This document shows positions 49,942 through 61,599 of a DNA stretch of 64,000 bases, in pieces. How positions within the stretch are numbered: position 1 is the stretch's first letter; every line of letters begins with the position of its first letter. The stretch spans positions 3,333,479-3,397,478 of the forward strand of contig NC_059388.1 in the NCBI RefSeq assembly GCF_019703515.2, written 5' to 3'. The notes under the pieces are model-generated. The model was not told the origin of the DNA and did not search any database. It was given only the letters and a program-made list of their open reading frames with translations. This stretch comes from Myxocyprinus asiaticus. Lineage: Eukaryota > Chordata > Actinopteri > Cypriniformes > Catostomidae. Made by a program: the position numbers and the translations under genes.

Positions 49942-50606
49942 CATGGAGTCCTCACGGCTGGCTGAAGTAATCCAGTCCCTCACCAGCATGCGTCAGGCTC
50001 AACACCAGGCCCAACACCAGGCCCTGCTTGAGTTGCATAGAGAGCAAGACCAGCGCTTCCAAGCCATTCTCTGAGCTCAAGCAGAGGACCAGCAGGCACT
50101 CCAGAGCTTGCTACACCAGGGGGAAGGCCCAAGGGCGAGTCCGGACCAGCAACCTCCATGACTATCGTCACCCTCCTGAAAATGGGCCCGCAAGATGAAC
50201 TGGAGGCATTCATAGAACTTTTCGAGCGGAGATGTCGAAATGGCCGAAGGTTCAGTGGGAGGCCCGCCTCCTTCCGCTTCTGTCCGGGGAAGCCCAGTTC
50301 GTGGCCCAACATCTACCTGCAGTCAACCTCCTGGTGTACGAGGACTTAAAGAAAGCCATCCTGCAGTGGGTTGGCCACAGCCCAGAGCAACATCAACAGC
50401 ACTTCCATTCGCTAACGTTGAGGGAGCATGGCCGCCTGTTTGCATTCGCCCAAAAGCTCCGTGACGCCTGCTGGAAGTGGCTGCTGGTCATCAAACTGGT
50501 GGTGCTGGAACAGTTCCAGTCCAGCATCTGCCAAATGGCGGAGTGGGTCCAGTGCCATGCCCGGCGTTGCTGGAGGTGGTCTTCCAGCTGGCTGAGGACC
50601 ATATGA
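49942..50606 (+). pseudogene. Ty3/gypsy gag remnant
   Basis: ATG at 49942 begins MESSRLAEVIQSLTSMRQ, a Gln-rich N-terminus, with an early TGA at about 50071. A SCAN-like capsid region follows in shifted frames: 50158 (TLLKMGPQDELEAFIELFER) and 50232-50600 (WEARLLPLLSGEAQ, LLVYEDLKKAILQWVG, EWVQCH). Stops and at least two shifts. The protein would form the particle coat; no zinc knuckle was seen. Confidence 0.8.
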
Positions 50607-50736
50607 CGGCATATCCGAGGGCGGATGAGCCCTCCTCCTCTCTCTTGCGTGCTCTCTCCCTCCTTCTCTCTCTCTCTCGCCTCTGCGCAACATCTCAGCA
50701 CACAGTGTTGCGGAGCACTCTGAATTATATCCCGAG

Positions 50737-51327
50737 TGGGGATTCCGAAAGAAATCCTCACTGATCAAGGGACTACTTTTATGTCACGTACACTACGCGA
50801 ACTATATGAATTAAGGGTATTAATTAAGTTATTACCCACAAACAGACTGGTTGGTGGAACGATTTAATAAAACCCTGAAATGATTTTTAAGTTTGTGCAC
50901 AAGGATGTTAGGAACTGGGATAAGTGGCTCGAAGCCCTTTTATTCACAGTCCGAGAGGTCCTCCAAGCCTCCACAGGGTTTTCCCCGTTCGAGCTGCTGT
51001 ATGGGCATCAGCCGCGCGGCGTGCTTGACGTCATGCGGGAAGCTTGGAAGTAGGGACCTTCAAACAGCAAAAATTAAATTCAGTACTTTCTTGATCTTAG
51101 AGCAAAACTCCACACTTTGGGTCAACTAACACAGGAGAATTTGCTTAAGGCTCAAGAAAGCCAAGGCCAGCTGTATGATAGGGGAGCTCGGCTATGGGAA
51201 TTTGCACTGGAAGAAAAGTGCTTGTATTACTCCCAATCTCAAACTGCAAATTACTCGCCAAGTGGCAAGGGCCCTTTGAGATCACAAGACAAGTGGGAGA
51301 TCTCAATTATGAGGTATAACGAATAGA
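50737..51327 (+). pseudogene. Ty3/gypsy integrase remnant, upstream of RT
   Basis: GIPKEILTDQGTTFMS contains the second catalytic Asp region of a retroviral-type integrase. The stretch that should carry the catalytic Glu is reduced to TNRLVGGTI followed by TAA TAA. Then come NWDKWLEALLFTVREV and GFSPFELLYGHQPRGVLDV, ending at TAG near 51052. A C-terminal tail (LTQENLLKAQESQGQLYDRG...) follows in another frame to about 51327. The N-terminal zinc-binding part and first Asp are absent, as is any protease or RT between gag and integrase. Confidence 0.82.
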
Positions 51328-51359
51328 TAGAGGTGACACACGTCAAATATACCATCTCA

Positions 51360-52062
51360 ACCTCCTGAAATTATGGAGGGAGGCAGTCCCTGTGACGTTG
51401 GCGATGGTGGTTCCAGAGAGGGCGGAGCTTGGGCCTGAGGTGAACTTAAAAGCCAATCATCTCACCCTGGTCACTTGTGGAGACCACCTCTTGCCGTCTC
51501 AACTCACGAGAATTTCATATTTCTTATTTCAACTGAAAGAATTTGCAGACGTGTTCTCCCTCTACCTGGTCATACAAACCTCATACAGCACCACATCGAG
51601 ACTATGGCTGGGGTAGTGGTACGTACTCATCCCTACCAACTTCCCGAGCACAAGAAAAAAGTGGTACAGCTCGTTTTTATTTGACACTGGATTTGACAAT
51701 GGGCTATTGGCAGATCCCCTTAACCCCAGTATCCTGTGAGAAAACGGCCTTCTCCACACCGTTCGGCTTACACCAATTTGTGACGCTTCCAGTGACTCAT
51801 GAACTAAGTCGCACAATGCTTAAACCACTGCCTATTTAGATTATATTATTATTTACAGTAATGATTGGCAGTGGCACCTGCAACATCTAAGGGCTGTCCT
51901 GAGGTGAACGGGGCTCACGGCCAACCCAAAGAAGTGCGCAATTGGGCTGGTGGAGGCCCCAAATTGATAAAATCGCAGCGATTGCAGCCTGCCCGAGACC
52001 TAAGACCAAAAAAGGAGGTAAGACAGTTCCTGGGGCTGGCTGGCTGGCTACTATCGTAGGTT
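51360..52062 (+). pseudogene. Ty3/gypsy reverse transcriptase remnant
   Basis: A linker (NLLKLWREAVPVTLAMVVPE) continues from the integrase tail and leads to the start of RT (ADVFS, HHIETMAGVVVRTHPYQLPE, HKKKVV). The next block has LTLDLTMGYWQIPL (fingers/palm motif with catalytic Asp) and FSTPFGLHQFVTLP. Sequence then skips to YSNDWQWHLQHLRAVLR and KKEVRQFLGLAGYYR, so the Tyr-Leu-Asp-Asp box is deleted. A MITE inserted at about 52063 ends the match. RNase H is not present. Confidence 0.82.
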
Positions 52063-52486
52063 GGAACTATGGGAATTATGTTGTGATTAAACAAAATCCA
52101 AAATAAATCAAAACTGTGTTATATTTTAGCATCTTCAAAGTAGTCACCCTTTGCCTCGAATTTGCAGACATGTACTCTTGACATTTTCTCAACCAACTTC
52201 TTGAGGTATCACACTGGGATGCTTTTTAAACAGTATTGAAGGAGTACCCAACTATGTTGGGCACTTATTGGCTGCTTTTCTTTATTATTTGGTCCAAGTC
52301 ATCAATTTCATAATTTTTGTTTTTAAATTACATTTTAGTTTTATAATGAAATAAATTAATATGGTAGCACAATTATATTTTTGTCTACAAAACTAATTTC
52401 AAACATTTAAGCATACGCCTTCAGATCAAAAGATTTTTAAGATCATGAGAAACATTTCAGTCAAGTGTTTCAAAACTTTTGACCAG

Positions 52487-52491
<5 letters not shown>
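52063..52491 (-). mobile_element. Tc1/mariner-type MITE, one end missing
   Basis: Reverse-orientation copy of the element at 26397-26840, ending TTTTGACCAGTAGTG at 52491 beside a GT/TA microsatellite. The other terminal repeat is absent where it meets the gypsy fragment. Confidence 0.82.

Positions 52492-52547
<56 letters not shown>
52492..52547. repeat. (GT)n-(TA)n microsatellite
   Basis: Abuts the MITE end. Confidence 0.95.
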
Positions 52548-52552
<5 letters not shown>

Positions 52553-52800
52553 TTAAATGCATGAGTGTGTCACCAATCATTATTACAAACCTCAGGTCTT
52601 TAAAGACCCGGGACGTTCTGTATATCTATCATAAACAGATCTTCAAATTCCCAAAGAGAGTAAAATTGTCAATGTATTTTCAAGACAATTAGAAAATATT
52701 ATATTTTGGTGTTTCATTTTTTCATTAAAGAGATGATTCAACAAATGATAGAATGGGATTCATTAGAATGGGACCTCTTTGACAGCTTGTCAGTTAAAAA
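52548..52800. repeat. piggyBac-like short repeat relic
   Basis: ACCCTTAAATGCATGAGTG and the palindrome GGTCTTTAAAGACC suggest a terminus of a small piggyBac-type element. The interior matches 48.75-48.80 kb in reverse. No coding content. Confidence 0.4.
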
Positions 52801-53195
52801 ATAACTTATAAACACACAGTATCGATACACCTGCATTCTGCTTGTTGCATCTTGCGCTGTTTCAGCTCAAGGTCGCGTTCAGCACCAAGACCATTATCAG
52901 AATGAACGAATGTATGATTCCCATAAAAGAGTGACATCTCTCGTGAAAAGCCAACGAGCCGCGTTACCCACTGCTGGCAAATGTGGTAAAAAATATTTGT
53001 GCATTTGCGCAACAAGCACCGTGTCTGAAATGGCGCAGAATGAAGTGACCCCTCCCCCCAACAGATCACTGCTCAAGCCTGAAAAGGTGGAAATGCTCTT
53101 TCTTGACAAAATGTTTTATATTTATAAGCATATAAGTTTATTTTTTCTCTATATATTGTATCTTAAATATAGTTTATTATTTATCTTACTATGTT

Positions 53196-53306
53196 TATTA
53201 GGGGTCCAAGCACCGAAGTTGCAGGAACCCTATTGTATTTGTTCCAATTTTCTTATTATTAGGGGTCCAAGCACCGAAGGTGCAGGAACCCTATTGTATT
53301 TGTTCT
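53196..53306. repeat. Tandem duplication, GGGGTCCAAGCACCGAAG unit
   Basis: TTAGGGGTCCAAGCACCGAA..GCAGGAACCCTATTGTATTTGTTC occurs twice in a row (about 53199-53252 and 53259-53306). The unit has a small CACCGAAGGTG palindrome and is a dispersed motif in fish. Confidence 0.8.
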
Positions 53307-53591
53307 GATAGGTGGTGCTATTACGAATAAAACAAATATATATATATATTTTGAGCACCACAAAATTCACTAGAAAAGCACTAGAAACTAAATTATTTTT
53401 TCCTCTGATTCCTTGCGTAATGCCGCTATTTTGGATTGTTTGAAAAAAATTCAAAACAAACTCGTCCTAGGCCGTTTGCCTGATCGGAACCAAACCAGTG
53501 CAGAAAGACTCAGCAGAGTCCCATTATGAATAAATAACAGAAAAACTCATAATAATGGGAGACTGATCACTTGTCAAGCTGGTGAGCCAAA
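53307..53591. other. Non-coding spacer
   Basis: No supported feature. Short TA run at about 53335-53350. Confidence 0.4.
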
Positions 53592-53679
53592 TGTAACAGG
53601 TTCAGGATGGGCAAGGAGGAGGCGGGAACTGGCTGAAAACGTCATTATTAATGTCATAACTGAACTTAGAACAACAAAG
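53592..53679 (+). repeat. Start of GC-rich repeat unit A
   Basis: TGTAACAGGTTCAGGATGGG through GTCATAACTGAACTTAGAAC matches the start of unit B at 56781. The unit is interrupted here by a LINE and resumes at about 56214. Confidence 0.8.
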
Positions 53680-56213
53680 ATAACCTTGGTGGAGCATGGA
53701 GAGGTAATTAAGGCCTTGCCTACAGGCAAGGCTCCGGGGCCAGATGGCTTTGCCGCTGAGTTTTTTTAGATCTTATGCTACAGAACTGGCTCCACTTTTG
53801 TTAGAAGTTTATACGGAATCATTAAAGAATGGAAAACTCTCGCCAACCATGACACAAGCCCGGATCAGTCTGATTCTTAAAAGACAAAGATCCAAGCGAG
53901 TATAAGGGTAATCGTCCAATTTCCCTGATCCAGCTAGACATTAAAATATTGTCTAAAATTTTGGCTAACCGATTAAGTAAAGTCTCTTATACGTAGAGAT
54001 CAGGTGGGGTTTATTCGGGGCCGCAGCTCTTCTGATAGCATTAGGCGTCTCGTCAATATTATGTGGTCAATGGCGAATGATCAGACTCCGGTCGTGGCCA
54101 TCTCACTTGAAGCTGAAAAGGCATTTGATATGGTAGAATGGGATTATCTTTTTAAGATTTTGGAAATATATGGGTTCGGGAATACTTTTATTGGATGGAA
54201 TAAGTTACTTTATAGACACCCGGTAGAGGCGATACAAACAAATGGATTAATTTCAGATTATTTTACTATGGATAGGGGCACCTGGCAGGGTTGCCCTCTT
54301 TCCCCATTATTGTTCTGTCTTACCCTGGAACCATTTGCAGCCACGATAAGAAGGGAAGATGATTTTCCAGGGGCCATATGTTTTTGTTTTAAGCAGATGA
54401 TATTTTATTATTCGTCTCCGACCCCACTAGATCTATGCCTTGTCTCCACAGAATTATTAATTCTCAGGATACAGATTGGTCTAAATCCAATGCTTCGGCT
54501 CTGACAGCGTACTGCCCAGTAATGGCTTTCCAGCCGGGTGCCTTCCAGTGGCCCAAACAGGGCATTAAGTATTTGAACATTTTATTCCCAGCAAATTTGT
54601 CTGATTTAATTAGTTAATTTTGACCCCTTAATAAAAAGGTTGGGCAGGTGGGCTTCATTACATTTATCTATGATTGGGAAGGTTAATGTTATTAAAATGA
54701 ATTGTATTCCAAAATTTAACTACCTGCTACAATCTATCCCTGTAGATGTCCGCCTCTCTTATTTCAAGAAATTTTAATAAGTTACATAGGCCGATTGACA
54801 AAGGTGGGCTAGACCTACCCAAGATTTTGTTTTATTAATATGCATTCGGTCTGAGACATTTGGCTCATTGGACACTTCCACCTGAGAGAGCCCCTCCCTG
54901 GTTTTGTATTGAACAGGAAGTTCTTGCCCCTATTTCACCATTGCAAATCCTTTGTCAAACTAATTGGAGAAGTTAAGTTACACCCAGTTATCTCGCATTT
55001 GCACTCGGTATGGACAAAAGTGTCCAGAGTGTTTAATCTGGACATTTATTTTAATGATGCTTGAAGCATATGGCTGAACCCAAAATTATGTATTGATCAG
55101 TCCCCTTTCTGCTGGTCAGAGTGGATTGTGAGGGGGGTTACTACACTCAGTGACCTATATGAGAGTGGAGTGTTGAGATACTTTGAAAATTTGGTTCAAC
55201 ATTTTGGGATTCCCAGATCTCAGTTCTCTAGGTATTTACAGCTGTGCCACCTGCTCTATATTGTTTTTGGGAGTAGCATACACCCCCCTAAAGCGGATAC
55301 TCTGGGAGAGGTGATTACTGCTTTTGGAATAGGTCATGAGGCATCAGTGTATTACTCCCTATTCAGATTCTGGGGGACGGAGCTCTAACTTCTATCAAGA
55401 GATATGGGAGAAAGATTTAAACTTGGTATTGGAGAAGGGAGTGTGGGCTAGGATTCTAAAAAATGTCAAGTCTGTATCTTGAGATGCAAGGGTTCGCCTT
55501 ATGCAATTCAAGATTTTACATAGAATCTATTGGACCCCCTCTAGATTGTATAGGCTTGGTCTTAAAGACACACCCATCTGCTGATGATGCCAATCAGAGG
55601 ATGGAGACACAACCCATGTTTTTTGGGGGTGTGTTAAGATTCAAGGGTTTTGGTTGAGGGTTCAGAGTTTTGTATGTGACGTCTTGGGCACTCAGGTTTC
55701 GTTTTGCCCCAGACTCTGTATTTTGGGACATGGGGTGGTCATCAATGTGGGGAATAAACATGTGGAGCATTGGGTCCTAACCAGTGTTATGGTCGCCAGA
55801 CAGGTGATTTTGAGGGGTTGGAAATCGGCTGGAGCGCCCCTATTTCAGGAATGGTGCTCGGATATGGGGAGGGTGGCGGCTTTAGAAGAAGAGTCAAATC
55901 GAAGACTGGGGAATTTGGATTTGTTTGTTGGGAAATGGGGTAGATACTTGGCATTCTTGGAGGGTTCTCGGGGTTGAACAGTGGAGAGAGTGGGGTAGTT
56001 ATTAATATATGTGATTTTTATATATTTTTTTTTATACTTTTTTGTTTTTGTTTACTTTTATATGTGCTCATGTATGACCACAGGGGTGTTTGTTGGGGAT
56101 GGGGAGGGGGAGGGGTGGTAGTGGGTGTTAAAAGTTGATTCTGTGTATTTATGTTTTGCTTTTCTGTGTTTGAATAAAAATGTTAATCATAAAAAATAAA
56201 AAATAAATAAAAC
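53680..56213 (+). mobile_element. L1/Tx1-like LINE, 5'-truncated
   Basis: Begins inside the reverse transcriptase gene and ends with a 3' untranslated region, AATAAA (56172) and an A-rich tail. It interrupts repeat unit A, whose two halves flank it. 5' truncation and an A-rich 3' end are the usual signs of target-primed LINE insertion. Confidence 0.85.
53691..55977 (+). pseudogene. L1/Tx1-like LINE ORF2 reverse transcriptase remnant
   Basis: Recognisable from LPTGKAPGPDGFAAEFF (53720-53770), through the longest open part 54004-54504 (GFIRGRSSSDSIRRL; palm motif with catalytic Asp in AEKAFDMVEW; TWQGCPLSPLLFCL, where Arg of the usual RQGCPLSP is Trp). At 54397-54430 the Tyr-Ala-Asp-Asp box has its Tyr codon changed to TAA, with Ala-Asp-Asp-Ile-Leu still readable after it. 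Further pieces are in frame at 55128-55388 and 55654-55977 (LRGWKSAGAP, NLDLFVGKWGRYLAFLEGS). The endonuclease domain is missing by truncation. Many stops and shifts. Confidence 0.88.
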
Positions 56214-56780
56214 AAACATAAACACACTCCGGCTCCCCTTTATCTCTCTCTCTCCCCCGCTGATTAACTCAGTGCTGGCCGTGCACCCTCACGGCCCGGC
56301 CATGCCCTCCTCCTCATCATACTTCTCGGCCACGCCCATCTCCTCATCACACTTCTCCCCTGCCTGATTCAGGCCGGGGCACCATCTGGACTGGCCTACC
56401 CCACCCCACCCCCCCATCTCTGGAGGGGAGACGCTGCCCTTCAAGCCATTCTACCAGCCGATGGTCCACCCCACCACCTGGGAACCTGGGGAGAGACGAG
56501 AGGTGGGAGAGAGGGAAAGGGCGAGTGGGAGGCACACAGAAAGAGAGAGAGAGAGAAAAAAACTTGCTCGCCGGTCCCCGGACACGCCATCGCCTGGTCC
56601 TCAGCCACTCCTCCTTTCTCTGGCGGACGACAGCTCGCTCCTCCCCTGGCGGACGGCAGCAAGTCCTCCGACACCTGGTGGATGGAACGGCTCCTCCCTT
56701 TCTTGGCGGATGGCAGCAGTTCCTCCGACTCTCGATGGCCGACAGCAACCCCTCCGTCTCCAGGCAGATTTCTGCACCAA
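56214..56780 (+). repeat. GC-rich repeat unit A, continuation
   Basis: Resumes after the LINE with CACTCCGGCTCCCCTTTATC and ends TTTCTGCACCAA at 56780, directly joined to the next unit. Between about 56585 and 56765 it contains six degenerate copies of a ~30-base subrepeat (CTCCTCC..GGCGGATGGCAGC). Open frames on both strands here are GC artefacts. Confidence 0.75.
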
Positions 56781-56956
56781 TGTAACGGGTTCAGGATGGG
56801 CAAGGTGTAGGCGGGAACTGGCTGAACAGTAAACATAACTTTTAATGTCATAACTGAACATAAAACAACATAAAACAAACAAACACACACAGCGCAGCCA
56901 CTTATGTCTCTCTCGAACTGGCGTCTCCGTCTCCCCTTTATCTCTCTTTCCCACTG
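56781..56956 (+). repeat. GC-rich repeat unit B, truncated
   Basis: Second unit beginning TGTAACGGGTTCAGGATGGG immediately after unit A, running to about 56956. Head-to-tail arrangement suits either a satellite or two adjacent LTRs; TG at the start and CA near the end fit an LTR. Confidence 0.75.
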
Positions 56957-57674
56957 ACTTCCACAGTCCATAGAGGTTCAAAAAGTTTGAACTATTTTAA
57001 CTGTACTTCTGGCAATGTAAATGCGAAACCAAGGATTACAAGGCTTTCGGTTCCCAGGAAGAGCAGATATTTTACTCTGAATCACAGAGTAAAGGAGAAA
57101 GTGAGAAAGACAGTGAACAGGAAACCACTTGAGGACAAAGAACTACATCATCTGACCACTATCTGCAAGGTTTTATACTTGCCTTAATTTGTACATCATT
57201 CAGAGACATGAGAATAGAATGAGGCATAGCACGCTCTGTGAAATCAATATTTTGTCTGAGAGCCACTAGTGATTTATTCCCCTCAAAATCAGATGTGGAA
57301 TATTCCTACTTAATATTTCCTACTCCTGACCTTGAAGGAGTTCCATTGTCTGATGCTTGGAATATGACACATAATGGAACATGATGGAAAACCTACCATT
57401 AGCTTAGCCGTTGTTTGATTGTCAACAAATAAGTCTCCTTTCAACCAAACTGCGATGCTAAATAATTCTACACAATACTAACATTTGTTTTGCAAGTGTA
57501 TAATTATTAAAGGCTTGGAACATATACTGTGTTTTACACATCTGTCTTTGCAAATGTTTGTCAACCAGATTTTCTTAGAGTTTGACCAATATTGTTTTTT
57601 ATCACTGATACTGATTATTTTTAAGTGTCTAATAACCGATATGCAGAACTGATAATTGTTTTATTTCTAAGGAA
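56957..57674. other. Non-coding, nothing recognised
   Basis: No supported gene or transposon end. Confidence 0.4.
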
Positions 57675-58393
57675 CGTTTCCACCTGGTATTAAGATGGGT
57701 TTCGGGTGATCCAATCACATGTGGTCAGGTGAGACACTTGACTGATTACACCTGGTTGTTTAAATGCGTCTCCTGTGACCACTTGTTTTCAGATTTGAAG
57801 GGGAGGGTCTCTGTTTCATGACGACATACATCAGTCACTGTGTCAGTGTGTTACTGCATGATATTAAAGCACAACAACGTCAGAAAAGACAAAGAAAGCA
57901 CAAAACAAACGGCACACTGTTTCTCCCAGATTCGGTTGAAATTTAATTAAGTACAAACGCCACATGTCAAGCAGATTTATCCATTATTTTAGTGGATTAC
58001 CTGTATTAAAGGAGCTTCAGGTGTTCGTGCTTGTCATCTGTGTTGATATCAGACACACTAAAGAAGATCCGTGAAGCTGTCGTGATTGTGTATGTTTTTT
58101 GTAATTTTCAGATCGGAAACTTATTTCCTTTTAAAGCCACTCGTAAACTGCCAAGTTTAAACTCTTGTTTTAGTGCAGTGGTTGATAGACAGGTGAGGGG
58201 TGGTGCTTCACTGCTGCAGGGACGCATACAGAATGGTTTAGTGTTTGCACTTTAAATGCGATGTGGACACATGAGTTTTTGACCACATTCGTATGTGGTT
58301 TCAATGATCCGATCACAAAATATTTTAGACCTGTTTTTAGGGCTGACCACATGTATAAGATACGAAATGCATCTTAAATACCAGGTGGAAACG
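57675..58393. mobile_element. DNA element with CGTTTCCACCTGGTAT inverted ends
   Basis: Left end CGTTTCCACCTGGTATTAAG (57675) and right end complementary (CTTAAATACCAGGTGGAAACG to 58393, first base trimmed), with a second pair inside (ATCACATGTGGTCA / TGACCACATGT). Interior has no transposase. No clear target duplication, so the superfamily is unassigned; hAT is a guess. Confidence 0.65.
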
Positions 58394-60089
58394 GGGTAAA
58401 AATTATTTAACACTAACCTCTAAAGGTGAACAACCTACTTAATGAGACTACTATTGTGTCATTTAATGATTAAAAATAGTGAATAATTATCATAAACTGT
58501 GTACATCTCTCTGGGTGCCGCTATGTTTTTCTGAAAATTTTTAATACATATTTATAATTTAAGCACATTATAACACATTCATAACATTAAAATATTCAGC
58601 TACTTTGCCTGTGAACACATTTGTGTCCTGATGAATGCACAGTGGTGTCATGCTGTTGTTGAGTGCTATTTTTAAGACCTACCAGATATTTTAGAACATT
58701 TAGAATATTTTAGAAAAGTGTGAATATTGGTAGAATCATTGGTCAAACTGATTATCGGTCTTTCTCTTATTATTATTTAATATGGGCTGTTGCTTAAAAG
58801 TAAATATATTTACCATTCATTGTGTACATCCTTGGGGATGTCGTCATATTTCCGTGACATCATACACCTCCATCTCTGTGAAAGAGTTCTAGATTTCCTC
58901 ATAAGATTCCAGGTTCTTCCATTTTCAAGTGCCTTTTTATTGCAGTTTTCCAAATGAAGCTAGATATTCCATTCCATTTAATTAAATGTAACATTAATCT
59001 TAATTGATTATTTACTGAATAATAACAACTACCATTCATAGAAGTCAGCTTCAACTCCAGACATGCAATGCATGCTGACTCACATTTTTATTGTAAACGA
59101 TTGACTCCAGGGAACACGGTGAGCTGTTGCTCTATATGTGATTTTGCAGTATTGAGGAACAATGGAGGAGCAGTCCTGGCAAGTGGTGATTTCAAGCAAG
59201 AAGTGATGAAATATTGATGCAAATGCTGTGCTGCTGACCTGGACTTTGCCTTCTGGGTACCTGCTTTTCTGTGTCAGAAAACAGAGGGCAATTATTAGGG
59301 AAGCCCCATAGGTTGGGTAAAGGGATTCAGGTTGCAGGTCCAAATCCCCAGTGGGAAGCTTCTTTCCTCGGTGCCTCGCAGTGCCTTCAGAAGCTTTAGA
59401 TCAGGATTCGGCACGGATGAGGAGAAAGAAGAATGGAACTATTGCTTGGTGCGAGTATACACATTGCACCGGTGTGTATACATCCTAGCATGAACCACAC
59501 AAGTGTTGAAAAAGAAAAACATGCTTTATTTGAAGTTCAATACAAAATTACACAGAGCACACAAATATTGTTTGAAAAAACACATTTTAATTCTATAAAA
59601 CTACTTAACACCAAATTTTTTATGCAGGCCCACATGATATCCAGACTGATCTTACTGTGAATTCGGCCATAGAAGGTTGAAAATTCTTCAGCAAAAATGT
59701 GTCTGTGCTTACCTAAATTTTAACCACTGCCCCCAGTGGCCAAAGCTGGAAGTGTTGTTGAATGTATGGGCACGTGTGAGCTCAAGTTTATGGGTAAAAT
59801 GTCCACAAAGTGGTGCCAAAAGTGAGTTGTTTTTTATTGTAAATGATGTAACGCAGTCGACAGGAATGCATATTTTATTAACTCTAGCACATCAGGAAAA
59901 GGTAAACACATTTAAAAAAATGCCTGATGGGAGATGGTGCTTGTCGGTAACTTGGGATAGATGTCAGGGTACAGAAATATTTGATAGCAACGTGTCGGCT
60001 TCATGTGTATTTCTGTTCCAGAAGAACTATGCAGTATGTGCAGGTTGCCAACCCCTGCCTTACACAATATTCAACACGTAATTAGGGCT
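58394..60089. other. Non-coding, nothing recognised
   Basis: AT-rich. The 134-residue frame at 59677-60081 has no recognisable domain and AT-driven composition. Confidence 0.4.
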
Positions 60090-60340
60090 GAAACAATTAG
60101 TCGACATTATCGACAACGTTGTATAATCATTTGATGTAATTGGACGTAACATGAGATCATATGAAACTCTAATAGTGATGTGTGAGAGTGATGCAGGGGC
60201 AGTAGTATCCTGCCTGATAGAGTCATGCAGAGAGGAAGACACAGCTCACAGTTCAGATGCACTCCAAACTTTCCAAACAGATTAAGGTGATCTCAAAGTT
60301 TAAGGGAAAAATACAAAATAAGTAAATACAGAATCAGTGT
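60090..60340. mobile_element. One end of a hAT-type element
   Basis: TAGGGCTGAAACAATTAGTC (from 60084) and ATTATCGACAACGTTGTATA match the style of a hAT terminus common in fish. No second end found, so this is a fragment. Confidence 0.4.
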
Positions 60341-60341
60341 T

Positions 60342-60372
60342 TTTTTGTTTGTTTGTTTGTTTGTTTGTTTTA
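60342..60372. repeat. (TTTG)n microsatellite
   Basis: Seven or so TTTG units. Confidence 0.93.
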
Positions 60373-60374
60373 AG

Positions 60375-61580
60375 GCATAGGACCTTATTTTAAGAGTGCA
60401 AGCGTTTGCCTTAAGTCATAAGCGCAAAGTCAATGGGCATGGCCATGAAGTTTTGGTATTTTCGTGCAAGCATGCGCTAAGTCGCAAAGGGGTTTGGCGA
60501 AATCGTGCGCGCTGGACCAAATGCAATTTAATTCTGAGGTTCTTTTCCAGTTATTCCAGCATCTGCGTCCTATATAGTCCATTCCCTCAAACACCAACAA
60601 TTTAAACAAAGACAGGACAGTCATAAGAATTTAGTAGTGTAAATGGACTGTATGCAATGAATTAAAAGAACAGAAATATGGACTTACGTACTTTCATAAA
60701 TTAACTGTGTCCTTGATGAATGCCAGGCATATTTCTATGACAGTGACACACGCTCCTTTTATATGAATGGAAAATGTGATTCTCGTCAGAATTTGGATGT
60801 ACGCTCTTTAAATTATAGAGAATGTAAGTATTATTAATCATGATCATATACTGACACACAAATCATGGCTGGCATTAACAGTGATTGTATCAGCACGCAC
60901 TTCACTTCTACCGGTCAATTTTGATTTTGAAAAAATAAATGATTTTATTGAAATACAACAAATTAAACCAAATATATTTCTAAATTCAAATTACATTTCA
61001 AACGAAAAGAAAATATAATCAAAATAACAAAGTGGTCAAAAAAACATGCTAAATCCAAACATTTTACTCTGTCCAACTTCTTACACCTGCCCTTTTTGCA
61101 ATGATTTAAAAAAAAAAAAGTAAAAAAATAAATAAATACAATTTTAAATATAAACATGATAATAATTGAAAAATAAGCCAAGAACTTTAGATAGATTAAA
61201 ACAATCTCATAATTATAAATATTTTTTTTTTCTCAGAACAGCTATGACCGTGATAGTCAGGGACTTAATTTAATGTTCCACTATATTTTAAGAGTTTGGA
61301 CATTAACTTTATTACCACCTGCTGGTGGAATCTCCAAACTGCAAGTGTAGGAACTGAATTTGGATTAAGTTAAGATGTGGTATTGAAACGTCTAAGTGCG
61401 ACGACCAAATTCTTAGGAAAATAGCAAATTGCGCTGCGCAACACTTCATTTACATACACTACACCCAAAGTTTGCGCGCCTATGCCCACATTAGCGCAAA
61501 AACTCCCACCCACGCCGCTTTACGCTGGCATGAAAATTGCGCTTAGAATTAGCACTCTCACGAAAATTGGATAAGACATT
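60375..61580. mobile_element. Degenerate inverted-end DNA element
   Basis: Left part (CCTTATTTTAAGAGTGCAAGC, first base trimmed, GCGCAAAGTC) and right part (GCGCTTAGAATTAGCACTCTC at about 61538-61559, TTAGCGCAAA) are loosely inverted copies. Both are rich in GCGCAA/TTGCGC motifs, while the interior is very AT-rich. No coding frame. Boundaries uncertain. Confidence 0.4.
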
Positions 61581-61599
61581 GTGCACGGTCATAGCTTTG

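Noticed and set aside
56347..56981. Several 120-176 residue frames on both strands
   Set aside because: Caused by the GC-rich subrepeats of unit A/B; no domain, and both strands are open at once.
59677..60081. 134-residue + strand frame
   Set aside because: Composition follows the AT-rich background and no family is recognisable.
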